A DNA stretch of 52,566 bases from Phenylobacterium sp. GTDB lineage: Bacteria > Pseudomonadota > Alphaproteobacteria > Caulobacterales > Caulobacteraceae. The stretch spans positions 1 to 52,566 of the forward strand of contig NZ_JAEUMO010000048.1 in the NCBI RefSeq assembly GCF_016793285.1, in the 5' to 3' direction. The notes beneath the pieces were generated by a model. That model saw only the letters and a list, made by a program, of their open reading frames with translations, did no database searches and was not told the origin of the DNA. A program made the position numbers and the translations under genes. Position 1 is the first letter of the stretch, and each line of letters opens with the position of its first letter. Below, in pieces: positions 26,144-34,360 of the stretch.

Positions 26144-26985
26144 ACTCCCCCGAGCCCCCCCTCGCCTCCACCGGATGGCTCGCCGCGCACCTGGGCGATC
26201 CGAACGTCCGGGTGGTCGACGCCACCCTGCCGCTGGTCGGCCAGCCCGGCAGGGGTCGCGACTTCTACGACGCCGGCCATATCCCGGGCGCGGTGTTCTT
26301 CGACATCAACGCCGTCGCCGATCCCGACACCGACCTGCCGCACATGCTCCCCTCGCCGGCCGCGTTCGCGGAGGCCGCGGGCGGACTGGGCCTCGGGCGC
26401 GGACACACCATCGTCTGCTACGACGCCCACGGGCTCTATTCGGCGGCGCGGGTCTGGTGGTCGCTGCGCGCCATGGGCTACCGCGACGTGTTCGTCCTCG
26501 ACGGCGGCCTCAGGAAGTGGCGCGCCGAGGGACGGCCCGTAGAGACCGCAGAGCCGACGCCGGCGCCGGTCGCCGTGCCGCTCGCGTTCGAGCCGGACCT
26601 CGTGGCCGACATCGCCGACATCGAGCAGGCGATCGGCGACCGCTCCGCCGAGATCGTCGACGCCCGCCCGGCCGGCCGCTTCACGGGCGAGACGCCGGAG
26701 CCGCGCGCCAGCCTGCGCTCGGGCCACATGCCGGGGGCCAGGAACGTGCCCTTCACGAACCTCGTCGCCGAGGACGGCACGCTGAAGCCCGCCGACGAAC
26801 TCGCCCGCGCCTTCGCCCGCGTCGATCTCGACAGGCCGATCGTCACGACCTGCGGGTCGGGCGTGACCGCGGCGGTGCTGGCGTTGGCCCTGGCGCGGCT
26901 GGGCCGGTTCGACGTGGCGGTCTATGATGGGTCCTGGACGGAGTGGGGCGGCCGCTCCGACACCGATATCGTCACGGGAGCCTGA
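26131..26985 (+). CDS. sseA: 3-mercaptopyruvate sulfurtransferase (tandem rhodanese)
   Basis: 284 residues with two rhodanese domains (about 10-135 and 155-280). The catalytic cysteine C241 is in TTCGSGVTA; the CGSGVTA loop distinguishes mercaptopyruvate sulfurtransferases from thiosulfate sulfurtransferases. Other signatures are DFYDAGHIPGAVFFDI and SGHMPGARNVPF. It transfers sulfur from 3-mercaptopyruvate to thiols or thioredoxin. The ATG at 26131 lies inside the cysK end. Confidence 0.92.
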   Translation: MAAVDSPEPPLASTGWLAAHLGDPNVRVVDATLPLVGQPGRGRDFYDAGHIPGAVFFDINAVADPDTDLPHMLPSPAAFAEAAGGLGLGRGHTIVCYDAHGLYSAARVWWSLRAMGYRDVFVLDGGLRKWRAEGRPVETAEPTPAPVAVPLAFEPDLVADIADIEQAIGDRSAEIVDARPAGRFTGETPEPRASLRSGHMPGARNVPFTNLVAEDGTLKPADELARAFARVDLDRPIVTTCGSGVTAAVLALALARLGRFDVAVYDGSWTEWGGRSDTDIVTGA

Positions 26986-26988
26986 CCC

Positions 26989-27486
26989 ATCGAGATACGA
27001 CCGGCCCGAGAGGCGGAGCTGCCCGAGATCCCCCGGATCGAACTCTCCGCCGCCCAGAAGTTCGTGGGGTGGGACATCCCGGCCGAGCTGCTGACCGACG
27101 TTGCGCCCGCCGACGCCTATCGCCCGCACCTCAACGCCGGGACGCTCTGGGTCGTGGACGACGGCGGCGCGCCCGTCGCGTTCCTCGCCGGCATGGTCCA
27201 CGGCGAACGCCTCCACGTCGACGAGCTCGATGTCCGCCAGGACCGGCAGGGCGAAGGCCTGGGCCGCCGTCTCCTGGCGCACGCCGCCGACTGGGCGCGC
27301 GGGCGGGGCCTGCGGACCATGAGCCTCACGACCTTCCGCAACATCCCCTGGAACGCGCCGTTCTACGCCTCGGCAGGCTTCCGCGACTGGCCGGAGGACG
27401 AGGCGCCCCCGAGCGTGCGCCAGGCCCTGATGAACGAGCGCGCCCGCGGCCTGAAGGACCGCTGCGCCATGGTGATGGACCTGTAG
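26989..27486 (+). CDS. GNAT family N-acetyltransferase (start codon uncertain)
   Basis: GNAT protein of about 165 residues. The acetyl-CoA loop is QDRQGEGLGRRLL, flanked by LHVDELDVRQ and AADWARGRGLRTMSLTTF. The family's first strand is clearly encoded upstream (IEIRPAREAELPEI from 26989), yet between the sseA stop (26983-26985, in the same frame) and GTG 27064 there is no ATG, GTG or TTG. Either translation begins at the ATC at 26989 or a nearby ATA/CTG, or it begins at GTG 27064 and the protein lacks strand 1 and helix 1. I give the longer form. Substrate unknown. Confidence 0.7.
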   Translation: MEIRPAREAELPEIPRIELSAAQKFVGWDIPAELLTDVAPADAYRPHLNAGTLWVVDDGGAPVAFLAGMVHGERLHVDELDVRQDRQGEGLGRRLLAHAADWARGRGLRTMSLTTFRNIPWNAPFYASAGFRDWPEDEAPPSVRQALMNERARGLKDRCAMVMDL

Positions 27487-27499
27487 GCGGGGGCCGTCC

Positions 27500-28600
27500 T
27501 CAGCGCATCGGCGGGGCGTACATCAGGCCGGGCCTGGGCGCGCTCCAGAGCGCGTTGAGGCCGCGGTCGAGCTGGAGAGCCGAATCGGCGCCCAGGTCCT
27601 TGCGGAAGAGTTCGTGATAGGCGCCGACCTGGCGGATCACCTGGTAGGCCCAGTCGGCCTTCAGCCCCAGCAACGGACCGAGGTCGCCCTCGAGGCCCAG
27701 CAGCCGCCGCGCCTCCGGGTCCGCGACGGTCTCCCGGGCCTGCTCGACCGTCCGCGACGACAGGCCGAGCTCCTCGCCGAGGATCATCGCGTAGACCGAC
27801 CAGCGCACGATGTCGGCCCAGACCGGATCGTTCTGCCGCACGACCGGCCCCAGCGGCTCCTTGGAGATTACGTCGGGCAGGATGACATAGGCGCCGGGGG
27901 CGCCCAGCACCGAGCGCGCCGCCGCGAGCGCCGAGACATCGGAGGTGAAGGCGTCGCACTCGCCGGCCTCGAACTTCTTCCGCGCCTCGGCCTCCGAGCG
28001 CACCAGCAGCGGCTGGAACGTCATGCCGCGCACGCGGAAATAGTCCTCCACGTTCCCGGCGCTGGCCGTGGCGTCCTGCACGCAGATCCTGGCGCCCGAC
28101 AGCTCCTCGGCGCTGCTCAGCCCCAGCGCCTTGGCCACCAGAAAGCCCTGACCGTCGTAGTAGGTGGTCACCGGGAACGTCAGCCCCAGGCCGGCGTCGC
28201 GCGCGAAGGTCTCCGAGGTGTTCCGCGACAGGATGTCGACCCGGCCGCTCTGCAGCGGCCCGAACCGGTCGTTGTTGGGGATCGGCGTGAAGTCGACCTT
28301 GTTCGCGTCCCCCAGCGTGGCGGCCGCGACCGCGCGGCAGATGTCGACATCGAACCCGCGCCACTCGCCGCGGGCGTCCTTCAGCGCGAAGCCCGGGAGG
28401 CCCGGGTGGATCCCGCAGGCGACGCGGCCGCGCCTGCGCACGGCCTCCAGCGTCGCGCTCTTCGCGGCGTGGTAGCCCGGCTGGGTGGCGCCGACCTTCG
28501 CCGGCTGGGCCGGCGCGGGCTCCTTCTCCGCCGGCTTCGGCGCGCCGCATCCTGCGAGGAACGTCCCCACTGCCGCGACCGCCAGGAGGCGCCGGATCAT
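27500..28600 (-). CDS. Amino-acid ABC transporter substrate-binding lipoprotein (AapJ-like)
   Basis: 366 residues with a lipoprotein signal (LAGC lipobox, cysteine about residue 18), then a solute-binding fold: RRGRVACGIHPGLPGFALKD, GFDVDICRAVAAATLGD, TFARDAGLGLTFPVTTYYDGQGF, CVQDATASAGNVEDYF. This matches the general L-amino-acid binding protein AapJ group. No permease or ATPase gene is adjacent, so it is an orphan receptor or uses transporters elsewhere. A proline-rich linker (about 20-40) tethers it to the membrane. ATG 28600 gives the signal peptide. Confidence 0.87.
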   Translation of the reverse strand: MIRRLLAVAAVGTFLAGCGAPKPAEKEPAPAQPAKVGATQPGYHAAKSATLEAVRRRGRVACGIHPGLPGFALKDARGEWRGFDVDICRAVAAATLGDANKVDFTPIPNNDRFGPLQSGRVDILSRNTSETFARDAGLGLTFPVTTYYDGQGFLVAKALGLSSAEELSGARICVQDATASAGNVEDYFRVRGMTFQPLLVRSEAEARKKFEAGECDAFTSDVSALAAARSVLGAPGAYVILPDVISKEPLGPVVRQNDPVWADIVRWSVYAMILGEELGLSSRTVEQARETVADPEARRLLGLEGDLGPLLGLKADWAYQVIRQVGAYHELFRKDLGADSALQLDRGLNALWSAPRPGLMYAPPMR

Positions 28601-28684
28601 CCCTGCTCCTTGAAACGAAGATTGGCTTCGGGCTCTAACTCCCTGCAGCACTTTCGCCAGCGCCGCCAGGACCCGCAACCCCGC

Positions 28685-29854
28685 ATGTCGGACGAGACCC
28701 GCCTGATCCACGCCGGCAAATCGCCGCCGGCGCCGCTGGCCCGGACCGTAGGCCCGCCGATCCAGAAGGGTTCCACGGTCCTGCTGCCCAATGCCGAGGC
28801 GCTCTACGACGACGAGGCCCATCTCACCTACGGACGCGCGGGCCTGGCGGCCCAGGCCTGCCTGCAGGAGGCGCTGGCCGTGCTGGAGGGCGCGGTCGGC
28901 GTGTCGCTCTACCCGTCGGGCATCGCGGCCATCTCGGGCGCGCTGATGGCCGTGCTCGGGGCGGGCGACGAAATCCTCGTCGTCGACAACTGCTACAAGC
29001 CCGTGCGTCGCTTCTGCGACCGCGTCCTGAAGCGCTTCGGCGTGACCGTGCGCTACGTCGATCCCGCGATGCCGCCCGAGACCCTGGTCGGCGACGCCGG
29101 TCCGGCGACGCGGCTGATCCTGCTGGAAAGCCCCGGCTCCCTGTCGTTCGAGATGCAGGATGCGCCGCGGATCGCGGCGCTGGCCCGCGAGCGGAATATC
29201 CTGACGGCCATCGACAACACCTGGGGCGCGGGCCTGACCTTCAAACCGCTGGAGCATGGCATCGACCTCTCGCTCCAGGCGCTGACCAAGTACGTGGGCG
29301 GTCACTCCGACGTCTTCATGGGCTCCGCCGCGGCGCGCGATCCGGCTCTGGTCCGCGCGCTCGCCGACGGCGTGGACAACATGGGCTGGGCCGTCTCGGG
29401 CGAGGACGCCTACGCTATGCTCAGGGGCCTGCGCACCTTGCCGACCCGGATGGCGCGGCATGGCCAGAGCGCGCTCGCCGTCGCCGGCTGGCTGAGCGCA
29501 CAGCCGGAGGTGGCCGCGGTGCTGCACCCCGCGCTGCCCGGCGCGCCGGACCATGAGCTGTGGCGACGCGACTACAAGGGCGCCTGCGGGCTGTTCGGCG
29601 TGGTCCTGAAGCCCGCCCCCGAGGCGGCCGTGAACGCCTTCCTGGACGCCCTGAAGCTCTTCGGGCTCGGCTTCTCGTGGGGGGGCTTCGAGAGCCTGGC
29701 GATCTCCTGCGACGCGCAACTGTCGGTGCGCAGGCATCGCAAAGCCTACGGCGGCCCGCTCATGCGCCTCCACATCGGCCTGGAGGATCCTGCGGACCTG
29801 ATCGCCGACCTCCGCGCCGGTCTCGACGCCTACGCCCGGCTGGCATCGGCGTGA
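28685..29854 (+). CDS. metC: Cystathionine beta-lyase, Cys/Met metabolism PLP enzyme
   Basis: 389 residues of PLP fold type I. The lysine is K202 in LTKYVGGHSDVF. SLYPSGIAAISGALMAVL, TAIDNTWGAGLTFKPLEHG and LGFSWGGFESLA are hallmarks of MetC. It cleaves cystathionine to homocysteine, pyruvate and ammonia. It overlaps the next gene by 4 bp (GTGA) and is divergent from the amino-acid-binding lipoprotein, with about 85 bp between. Confidence 0.9.
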   Translation: MSDETRLIHAGKSPPAPLARTVGPPIQKGSTVLLPNAEALYDDEAHLTYGRAGLAAQACLQEALAVLEGAVGVSLYPSGIAAISGALMAVLGAGDEILVVDNCYKPVRRFCDRVLKRFGVTVRYVDPAMPPETLVGDAGPATRLILLESPGSLSFEMQDAPRIAALARERNILTAIDNTWGAGLTFKPLEHGIDLSLQALTKYVGGHSDVFMGSAAARDPALVRALADGVDNMGWAVSGEDAYAMLRGLRTLPTRMARHGQSALAVAGWLSAQPEVAAVLHPALPGAPDHELWRRDYKGACGLFGVVLKPAPEAAVNAFLDALKLFGLGFSWGGFESLAISCDAQLSVRRHRKAYGGPLMRLHIGLEDPADLIADLRAGLDAYARLASA

Positions 29855-30732
29855 GCGCGCCGCAGGACTGGCTCGGCGCCTTCATGGCCGAAGAGCGCCT
29901 GCCGGACTCGTTCCGGCAGACGTTCGAAGAAGTCTGCTGGCCGCTGGCGGACCGGGCGGTGGACTGGCGGGCCGACTTCGGCCGCACGGCCCTGATCGGC
30001 CTCTGCGGCGCGCAGGGCTCCGGCAAGTCGACGATCGCCGCGGCGACGGCGCGGCTCCTCGCCGAGCGCGGCTTCAATGTCGCCGCGATCTCGCTCGACG
30101 ACTTCTATCTGGGCCGCGAGGCGCGGGGCTGGCTGGCCGGCAAGACGCACCGCCTGCTGCAGGTCCGCGGGCCGCCGGGCACGCACGACGTCGCGCTCGC
30201 GTGCGCGGTGCTGGACCATCTGCGCCAGCCCGGCGCCACGCCCCTGCCCGCCTTCGACAAGGCCACCGACGAGCGCAGGCCCAAGAGTCGATGGCGCGAG
30301 GTCGAGGGCCCGGTCGACATCGTGATCTTCGAGGGCTGGTGCGTCGGCGCGAGGCCCGAGCCCGCCGAGCGGCTGCGGACGCCGCTGAACGCCCTGGAGC
30401 GGCGCGACGACCCTTCCGGCGCGTGGCGCGGCTATGTGAACCGCCAGCTCGCAGAGCCCTACCAGGCGCTGTTCGGGCGGCTCGACCGACTGGTGATGCT
30501 GGCGGCGCCGGGGTTCGAGGTGGTCCGCGGCTGGCGCGCCGAGCAGGAGGCGAAGCTGCGCGCGCGCACCGGCGCCGGCATGAGCGACGCCCAGGTCGGC
30601 CAGTTCGTCCAGCACTACGAGCGGCTGACCCGCTGGATGCTCGAGGAGATGCCGCGCCGCGCCGACTGGACCATCCGCCTCAACGCCGACCGGACGCCGC
30701 GGCCGACGGGTCTCGCGACGCGCGGATCATAG
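29851..30732 (+). CDS. P-loop kinase, D-glycerate 3-kinase-like
   Basis: 293 residues from a GTG start at 29851. Walker A is GAQGSGKST (53-61), SLDDFYL is the acidic second motif, and KTHRLLQVRGPPGTHD with FEGWCVGARP are typical of the plant-type glycerate 3-kinase/Tda10 group related to uridine kinase and pantothenate kinase. Activity is not certain at family level; other small-molecule substrates are possible. Its last 53 bases overlap the convergent pseudouridine synthase gene. Confidence 0.75.
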   Translation: MSAPQDWLGAFMAEERLPDSFRQTFEEVCWPLADRAVDWRADFGRTALIGLCGAQGSGKSTIAAATARLLAERGFNVAAISLDDFYLGREARGWLAGKTHRLLQVRGPPGTHDVALACAVLDHLRQPGATPLPAFDKATDERRPKSRWREVEGPVDIVIFEGWCVGARPEPAERLRTPLNALERRDDPSGAWRGYVNRQLAEPYQALFGRLDRLVMLAAPGFEVVRGWRAEQEAKLRARTGAGMSDAQVGQFVQHYERLTRWMLEEMPRRADWTIRLNADRTPRPTGLATRGS

Positions 30733-31471
30733 CCTCGCGCTCGGCCGCGGTGAGCAGCCGCCACCTGCCTTCCGGCAGGTCGCCGAGCGGGAGCGGCCCG
30801 ATGCGGACACGCACCAGGTCCACGACCCGCAGGCCGACGAGGTCGCACATCCTGCGGATCTGTCGCTTGCGCCCCTCGTTGAGGACGAACCGCAGCGTCT
30901 GGCCCTGGACCACGGTCACCTTCGCAGGCTTGAGCTGGCGCCCGTCCAGCGACAGGCCGTGCCGCAGGCGCGCCAGCTTCGGACCTTCGATCGCGCCCGC
31001 CACCGTCACCAGATACTCCTTGTCCAGCCCGGACTGCGGCCCGATCAACGCCTTGGCCAGAACGCCGTCGTCGGACAGCAGCAGCAGCCCGCGGCTGTCC
31101 TCGTCGAGGCGGCCCAGCGGCGGCAGGCTGGCCCGCGCGTCCGGCGCCACGCCCTCCCCGATCAGCGCCGCCTTCGTCAACAGGCGCACCGCCGGCACAT
31201 GCCCGGGCTCGGGCTGCCCGGACACGTAACCCACGGGCTTGTTCAGCACCGCCGTGAACCCCTCCAGCCGCCCCTCGGCCTTGTCGGTCAGCGTCAGCGT
31301 CTGCCCAGGCAGGATCTTGCGGCCCGCGTCCTCGACCCGCTCGCCGTCGATGTAGACCAGCCCCTCGCCGATCAGCGCCTCGGCCTCGCGCCGCGAACAC
31401 ACCCCGCTCTGCGCCAGCCACCTGTTGACCCGCTGGGGTTCGGGCTCGTCGTAGGTCTTCGTCCAGGCCAT
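30680..31471 (-). CDS. RNA pseudouridine synthase, RsuA/RluB/RluF family
   Basis: 263 residues: N-terminal S4 RNA-binding domain (about 12-60: VNRWLAQSGVCSRREAEALI), then the catalytic domain with GRLDEDSRGLLLLSDDG, in which D123 is the catalytic aspartate. NEGRKRQIRRM is the family's C-terminal signature. It converts uridine to pseudouridine in 23S or 16S rRNA; the exact target (RluB, RluF or RsuA site) cannot be settled. The start is ATG 31471. The 3' end overlaps the glycerate-kinase-like gene tail to tail. Confidence 0.87.
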   Translation of the reverse strand: MAWTKTYDEPEPQRVNRWLAQSGVCSRREAEALIGEGLVYIDGERVEDAGRKILPGQTLTLTDKAEGRLEGFTAVLNKPVGYVSGQPEPGHVPAVRLLTKAALIGEGVAPDARASLPPLGRLDEDSRGLLLLSDDGVLAKALIGPQSGLDKEYLVTVAGAIEGPKLARLRHGLSLDGRQLKPAKVTVVQGQTLRFVLNEGRKRQIRRMCDLVGLRVVDLVRVRIGPLPLGDLPEGRWRLLTAAEREAMIRASRDPSAAASGRR

Positions 31472-31482
31472 GCGGCGCTCGC

Positions 31483-32133
31483 TCAGAACCAGGCGCGAAT
31501 GGGATGGCCGCGCTCGCCCCAGAAGACGAACCATCGACCCGCCGCGCGGACGATCTGCAACTGCTCGTCGGAGGGCGTATCCCGTGGCGCCTTGGCAAGG
31601 CCGAGCCGCGCGAGGAGCCCCTTCTTCGGCGGTTCGCTGCGCGCCGCTCCGGTCGAGACGGCATCGGCCGCGGCGAGGAGCGCCTGTCCGTATGCGACCG
31701 CCTCATCGGGCATCTTGTGATTCCAGGCGTCTTCGATCACCGCGTCGCTGAGGATACTGCGGCAGTCGGAGAGGAACGCGCCTCGAAAGCTCGTCTCATC
31801 GACGCCGTCATAGAGGCCGCCGTGGCTGTACATCGGCACGCCGTCGCACTTCGCCAGTCGCAGCACGTGGTAGCCGTCGAATTCCTTCAACACCGCCGCG
31901 ATCTGATCCTCGCCAACGGCCTTGCGCGCCTCGATCATCCAGGCGTCCGCGGCGGGATCGGCGCCCACGCGAGGGGCCCCGGTGCGCTCGTAGGCAGGAA
32001 TGCTGATCTGGTTGAACCGGGCGACGTCGGCATCGCTGAGGTCCTCGTCGCGAAACGCCCTCTCGGCAAGTCGGCGCCATTCAGCCTCGAAGCCCGGCTT
32101 CGCGCACCCCTCGGGCACAAGATCCAGTCCCAT
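31483..32133 (-). CDS. Hypothetical protein
   Basis: 216 residues, no domain recognised. No signal peptide or membrane segment. Two cysteines (PEGCAKPG, LAKCDGVP) and several aromatic-glycine blocks (MYSHGGLYDGVDETSFRG, VFWGERGHPIRAWF) are visible, and the central part is probably a globular alpha/beta domain. The start is ATG 32133, which is 31 bp after the 3' end of tRNA-Arg on the same strand. It ends 11 bp before the pseudouridine synthase start, so the two are likely co-transcribed. Confidence 0.6.
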   Translation of the reverse strand: MGLDLVPEGCAKPGFEAEWRRLAERAFRDEDLSDADVARFNQISIPAYERTGAPRVGADPAADAWMIEARKAVGEDQIAAVLKEFDGYHVLRLAKCDGVPMYSHGGLYDGVDETSFRGAFLSDCRSILSDAVIEDAWNHKMPDEAVAYGQALLAAADAVSTGAARSEPPKKGLLARLGLAKAPRDTPSDEQLQIVRAAGRWFVFWGERGHPIRAWF

Positions 32134-32163
32134 CGCGTCTCCCTTCGCGGCCGGCCATCGGGT

Positions 32164-32240
32164 TGGCGCGCCCGGCAGGACTCGAACCTGCAACCGTCCG
32201 CTTAGAAGGCGGATGCTCTATCCGGTTGAGCTACGGGCGC
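32164..32240 (-). tRNA. tRNA-Arg (anticodon TCT)
   Basis: Complete cloverleaf on the minus strand. The acceptor stem is GCGCCCG / CGGGCGC, the D-arm has GCTC/GAGC, the anticodon arm TCCGC / GCGGA encloses loop CTTCTAA (anticodon TCT), and the T-arm GCAGG / CCTGC encloses TTCGAGT. The discriminator is G and CCA is encoded (32166-32164). It begins seven bases after the stop codon of the NDUFS4-like gene. Confidence 0.97.
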
Positions 32241-32246
32241 TAAAGC

Positions 32247-32555
32247 TCAGTGCGTCCAGGGGATGCGTCTGCCGAACGCGAAGTTGTCGGCGTAGGCCTT
32301 GATGATGCGCTTGGCCGGCGCCGGGTCGATCAACTGGAAGGCGATGCCGTGCGCCTCGGCGTAGCGGACCGCCTCGTCCTTCGTGTCGAACGACAGCTTC
32401 ACCTGGCTCGACTCGGTGTCGCTGGTGACCGTCCAGCCCATCAGCGGGTCGGGACGGCGCGCGGCGCTGGGCTCGAACTCCAGCAGCCACGTCGCGGCCT
32501 TGGCGCGGCCCGACTGCATGGCGGTCTTCGACGGACGGTAGATGCGCGCGAGCAT
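32247..32555 (-). CDS. ETC complex I subunit (NDUFS4-like)
   Basis: 102 residues of the NADH-ubiquinone oxidoreductase 18 kDa/NDUFS4 family, an accessory subunit of alphaproteobacterial complex I inherited by mitochondria. Signatures are ARIYRPSKTAMQSGRAK at the N-terminus, WLLEFEP, PLMGWTVTSDT, and the C-terminal Y..NF.FGRRIPWTH. The likely start is ATG 32555. It is not in the nuo operon, as is usual in these bacteria. Confidence 0.92.
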   Translation of the reverse strand: MLARIYRPSKTAMQSGRAKAATWLLEFEPSAARRPDPLMGWTVTSDTESSQVKLSFDTKDEAVRYAEAHGIAFQLIDPAPAKRIIKAYADNFAFGRRIPWTH

Positions 32556-32613
32556 GTCTCTCTTCAGACCCCAGTATCTTCGCCGCCGGCGTGGCCGGAT
32601 CTTCTCTGCCGGC

Positions 32614-32641
32614 ATGGCCGGGCGGCTGGATTCGAACCTGC
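32614..32641 (-). other. tRNA T-arm-like fragment (possible tRNA relic or integration scar)
   Basis: On the minus strand GCAGG-TTCGAAT-CCAGC (32641-32625) has the exact T-loop consensus, with a five-base stem containing one A-A mismatch, followed by a CGCCCGG acceptor-like 3' strand and C-CA. No matching 5' acceptor strand, D-arm or anticodon arm was found upstream, so it is not a whole tRNA. It differs from the 3' ends of both intact tRNAs here. It lies between the NDUFS4-like gene and the restriction-modification pair. The rest of 32,556-32,896 shows no gene. Confidence 0.4.
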
Positions 32642-32807
32642 GGGCCCCTTCCTTGAAGCACCGCCGGCCCTGGGTTCCGAGCGCCTTTTTCGCCGAGCGG
32701 CGTCAAAGGGCCTGAAACCAGATCAGCCCCTTAGCAGAGGATTGCAAAACTTCCATAGCCTGGCGGCCCGACGTGCCGGTCAATTCGCGGGGCCGATTGG
32801 CGATGAC

Positions 32808-32830
32808 AAAACGGCGGGCCGTCCGCCGTT
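32808..32830 (-). terminator. Hairpin with T-run on the minus strand
   Basis: AACGGCGG (32810-32817) and CCGCCGTT (32823-32830) form a perfect 8-bp stem with a 5-base loop. Read on the minus strand the stem runs into a short run of T (TTTTG), so it resembles an intrinsic terminator in that direction. It stands 66 bp upstream of the methyltransferase start and could stop antisense transcripts from the convergent nuclease gene. Confidence 0.5.
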
Positions 32831-32896
32831 GATCTTGACCCTCGAATCCTGATCCGGGACATTCATCTTCTGTTCCAGACCAGGAAGCCGCTTCAC

Positions 32897-33745
32897 ATGA
32901 CCGCGCTCGCTCGAACGCCGGTCCTGGACGAGGACGATTCGAACCTCGTCCTCGATCCCCAGGACGTCTTCTCTGCGTTCGACTGGGTCGAAGCCCGTGG
33001 ACTGAGGCCCGAACTCACAATGCTGGATCCCTGGTACAACAAGGGCGTCGGCGGCGTGGTCGATGAGGCGGAGTACGACAGGTTCATCGCCGAACTGCTC
33101 GAGCGGGCCTGCAGAGTGTCGCCGCACGTCTATCTCTGGGGCTTTCCGGAGATCCTCGGTCCGTATGTGCGGTGCATTCCCGGGTCGCACAGACTCGTGG
33201 CCTGGCTCACCTGGTACTACAAGAACAATCCCTCGGTGATCCGGGGCTGGCGCTCGGCCCAGATGACCTGCCTGCACCTGGCCGAGCCCGATGCTCCGAT
33301 GTACCCGCAGCACTTCATCAACGCGGCTCAGAAGCAGCGGCTCGAAGACGGAACCCTTCGCTACATGCCCGGGCCTCCGAGCGTGATCGAAAGCCCGCTG
33401 ATCATCGGGTTCATCGGGAAGAAGGAGCAGACGGGACACCCGGCCCAGAAGCCGGTCGCCGTGTATGACAAGCTCATCCGCATGGTCACGGTCGAATCGG
33501 ACACGATCTTCGACCCGATGTGCGGATCGGGGACGACGGGCGCCGTCGCAAAGATCCGGGGCCGGCGCGCGATCATGAATGACGTGAATCCCGAGTATGC
33601 CGCGATCGCGCAGCGACGACTGGGCGAGGACTACACCGGGTGGGCGGAACGGCTGGACGCGGAGCTCAACAACCGCGAGACGGGCGCCCCGAAGGCGCGG
33701 CGGACCTCTCAGGACCTACCGCCTGACGATATCTCCGTCGGCTAG
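32897..33745 (+). CDS. Site-specific DNA methyltransferase (N4-cytosine/N6-adenine, beta-class order)
   Basis: 282 residues. Catalytic motif IV is DPWYN (44-48), near the N-terminus; the SAM-binding motif I FDPMCGSGTTG (205-215) and the preceding GHPAQKPVAVYDKLI (motif X, about 180-194) are near the C-terminus. This order is that of beta-class N4-C or N6-A methyltransferases; DPWY instead of DPPY fits a variant subgroup. It is convergent with an HNH nuclease and overlaps it by 30 bp, which suggests a restriction-modification pair. Recognition sequence unknown. The C-terminal tail (about 255-282) is not conserved-looking. Confidence 0.87.
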   Translation: MTALARTPVLDEDDSNLVLDPQDVFSAFDWVEARGLRPELTMLDPWYNKGVGGVVDEAEYDRFIAELLERACRVSPHVYLWGFPEILGPYVRCIPGSHRLVAWLTWYYKNNPSVIRGWRSAQMTCLHLAEPDAPMYPQHFINAAQKQRLEDGTLRYMPGPPSVIESPLIIGFIGKKEQTGHPAQKPVAVYDKLIRMVTVESDTIFDPMCGSGTTGAVAKIRGRRAIMNDVNPEYAAIAQRRLGEDYTGWAERLDAELNNRETGAPKARRTSQDLPPDDISVG

Positions 33746-34360
33746 CCGTCTATATCCAAAGTAGTCGAGGAGGAGCTGGAAGGCCGCCTCCTTGTCGCGA
33801 GCTCCGGCCGCCTGGACGATCGCCGTCACGTTCAGCTTTCCGGTGGCGTTGTCCCAGTAGTTCTTCTTCGTGACCTGGTGGCGCCCGCAGAGCGCCTGCC
33901 AGGCATCCGGGTCGTTCGGATCGCTGTTCGGATCGACGGAGTGCGGGCTCTTGTGGTCGGGCGTGAGTTTCACCCTGCCGCCACCGACGGGATCGACGTC
34001 GCCCGCCTGGAGGCCGCATGTCTCTCCCGCCTCGTTCCACTCGCACCGGTCGCCGGCACGCTCCAGGACTGTTCTCCAGGCCCCCGGCGTCGGCCTGACG
34101 CGCCTGGCGGCCGCCTCGCGACGCTCGGCATGCGGCATCATGTATTCCCCCGGACGGAGGTCTGCGGAGTCGCGCGCCGCCCAGATCGTGTAGCCCTCGT
34201 CCGTGCGCAGTTCGGAGAGGCGCTGATGCCAGTTCTCGGGCTCGACGCCTGTCGCCGGGTCCCGACTTGCCGCGATGATGTCCTGACGGGTGAGGACCTT
34301 GCCGATATTCGCCAGGAAGAGCGCCCTGATCCGATCCCGCACTCCCGAACCTCGGGCCAT
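33716..34360 (-). CDS. HNH-type nuclease, probable restriction endonuclease partner
   Basis: 214 residues. The N-terminal half (about 8-85) looks like a winged-helix DNA-binding region (LFLANIGKVLTRQDIIAAS, LSELRTDEGYTIW, ADLRPGEYMM). The C-terminal half is an HNH fold: C106 and C115, then PDH (D135-H136), a mid-loop N, then LCGRH (C158, H161) and N171. The paired cysteines suggest a structural zinc. This architecture is known among type II HNH restriction enzymes. ATG 34360 has GGAGG six bases upstream. Adjacent location to a methyltransferase supports the role; biochemical proof is absent. Confidence 0.75.
   Translation of the reverse strand: MARGSGVRDRIRALFLANIGKVLTRQDIIAASRDPATGVEPENWHQRLSELRTDEGYTIWAARDSADLRPGEYMMPHAERREAAARRVRPTPGAWRTVLERAGDRCEWNEAGETCGLQAGDVDPVGGGRVKLTPDHKSPHSVDPNSDPNDPDAWQALCGRHQVTKKNYWDNATGKLNVTAIVQAAGARDKEAAFQLLLDYFGYRRLADGDIVRR

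Noticed and set aside
27614-28684. Plus-strand extension of metC to the left
   Set aside because: It runs antisense to the amino-acid-binding lipoprotein; MetC homology begins at ATG 28685.
32703-32756. 17-codon minus-strand frame starting MEVLQSS next to the T-arm relic
   Set aside because: Only a weak AGG close to the ATG, no conservation known, and its surroundings look like decayed non-coding DNA.
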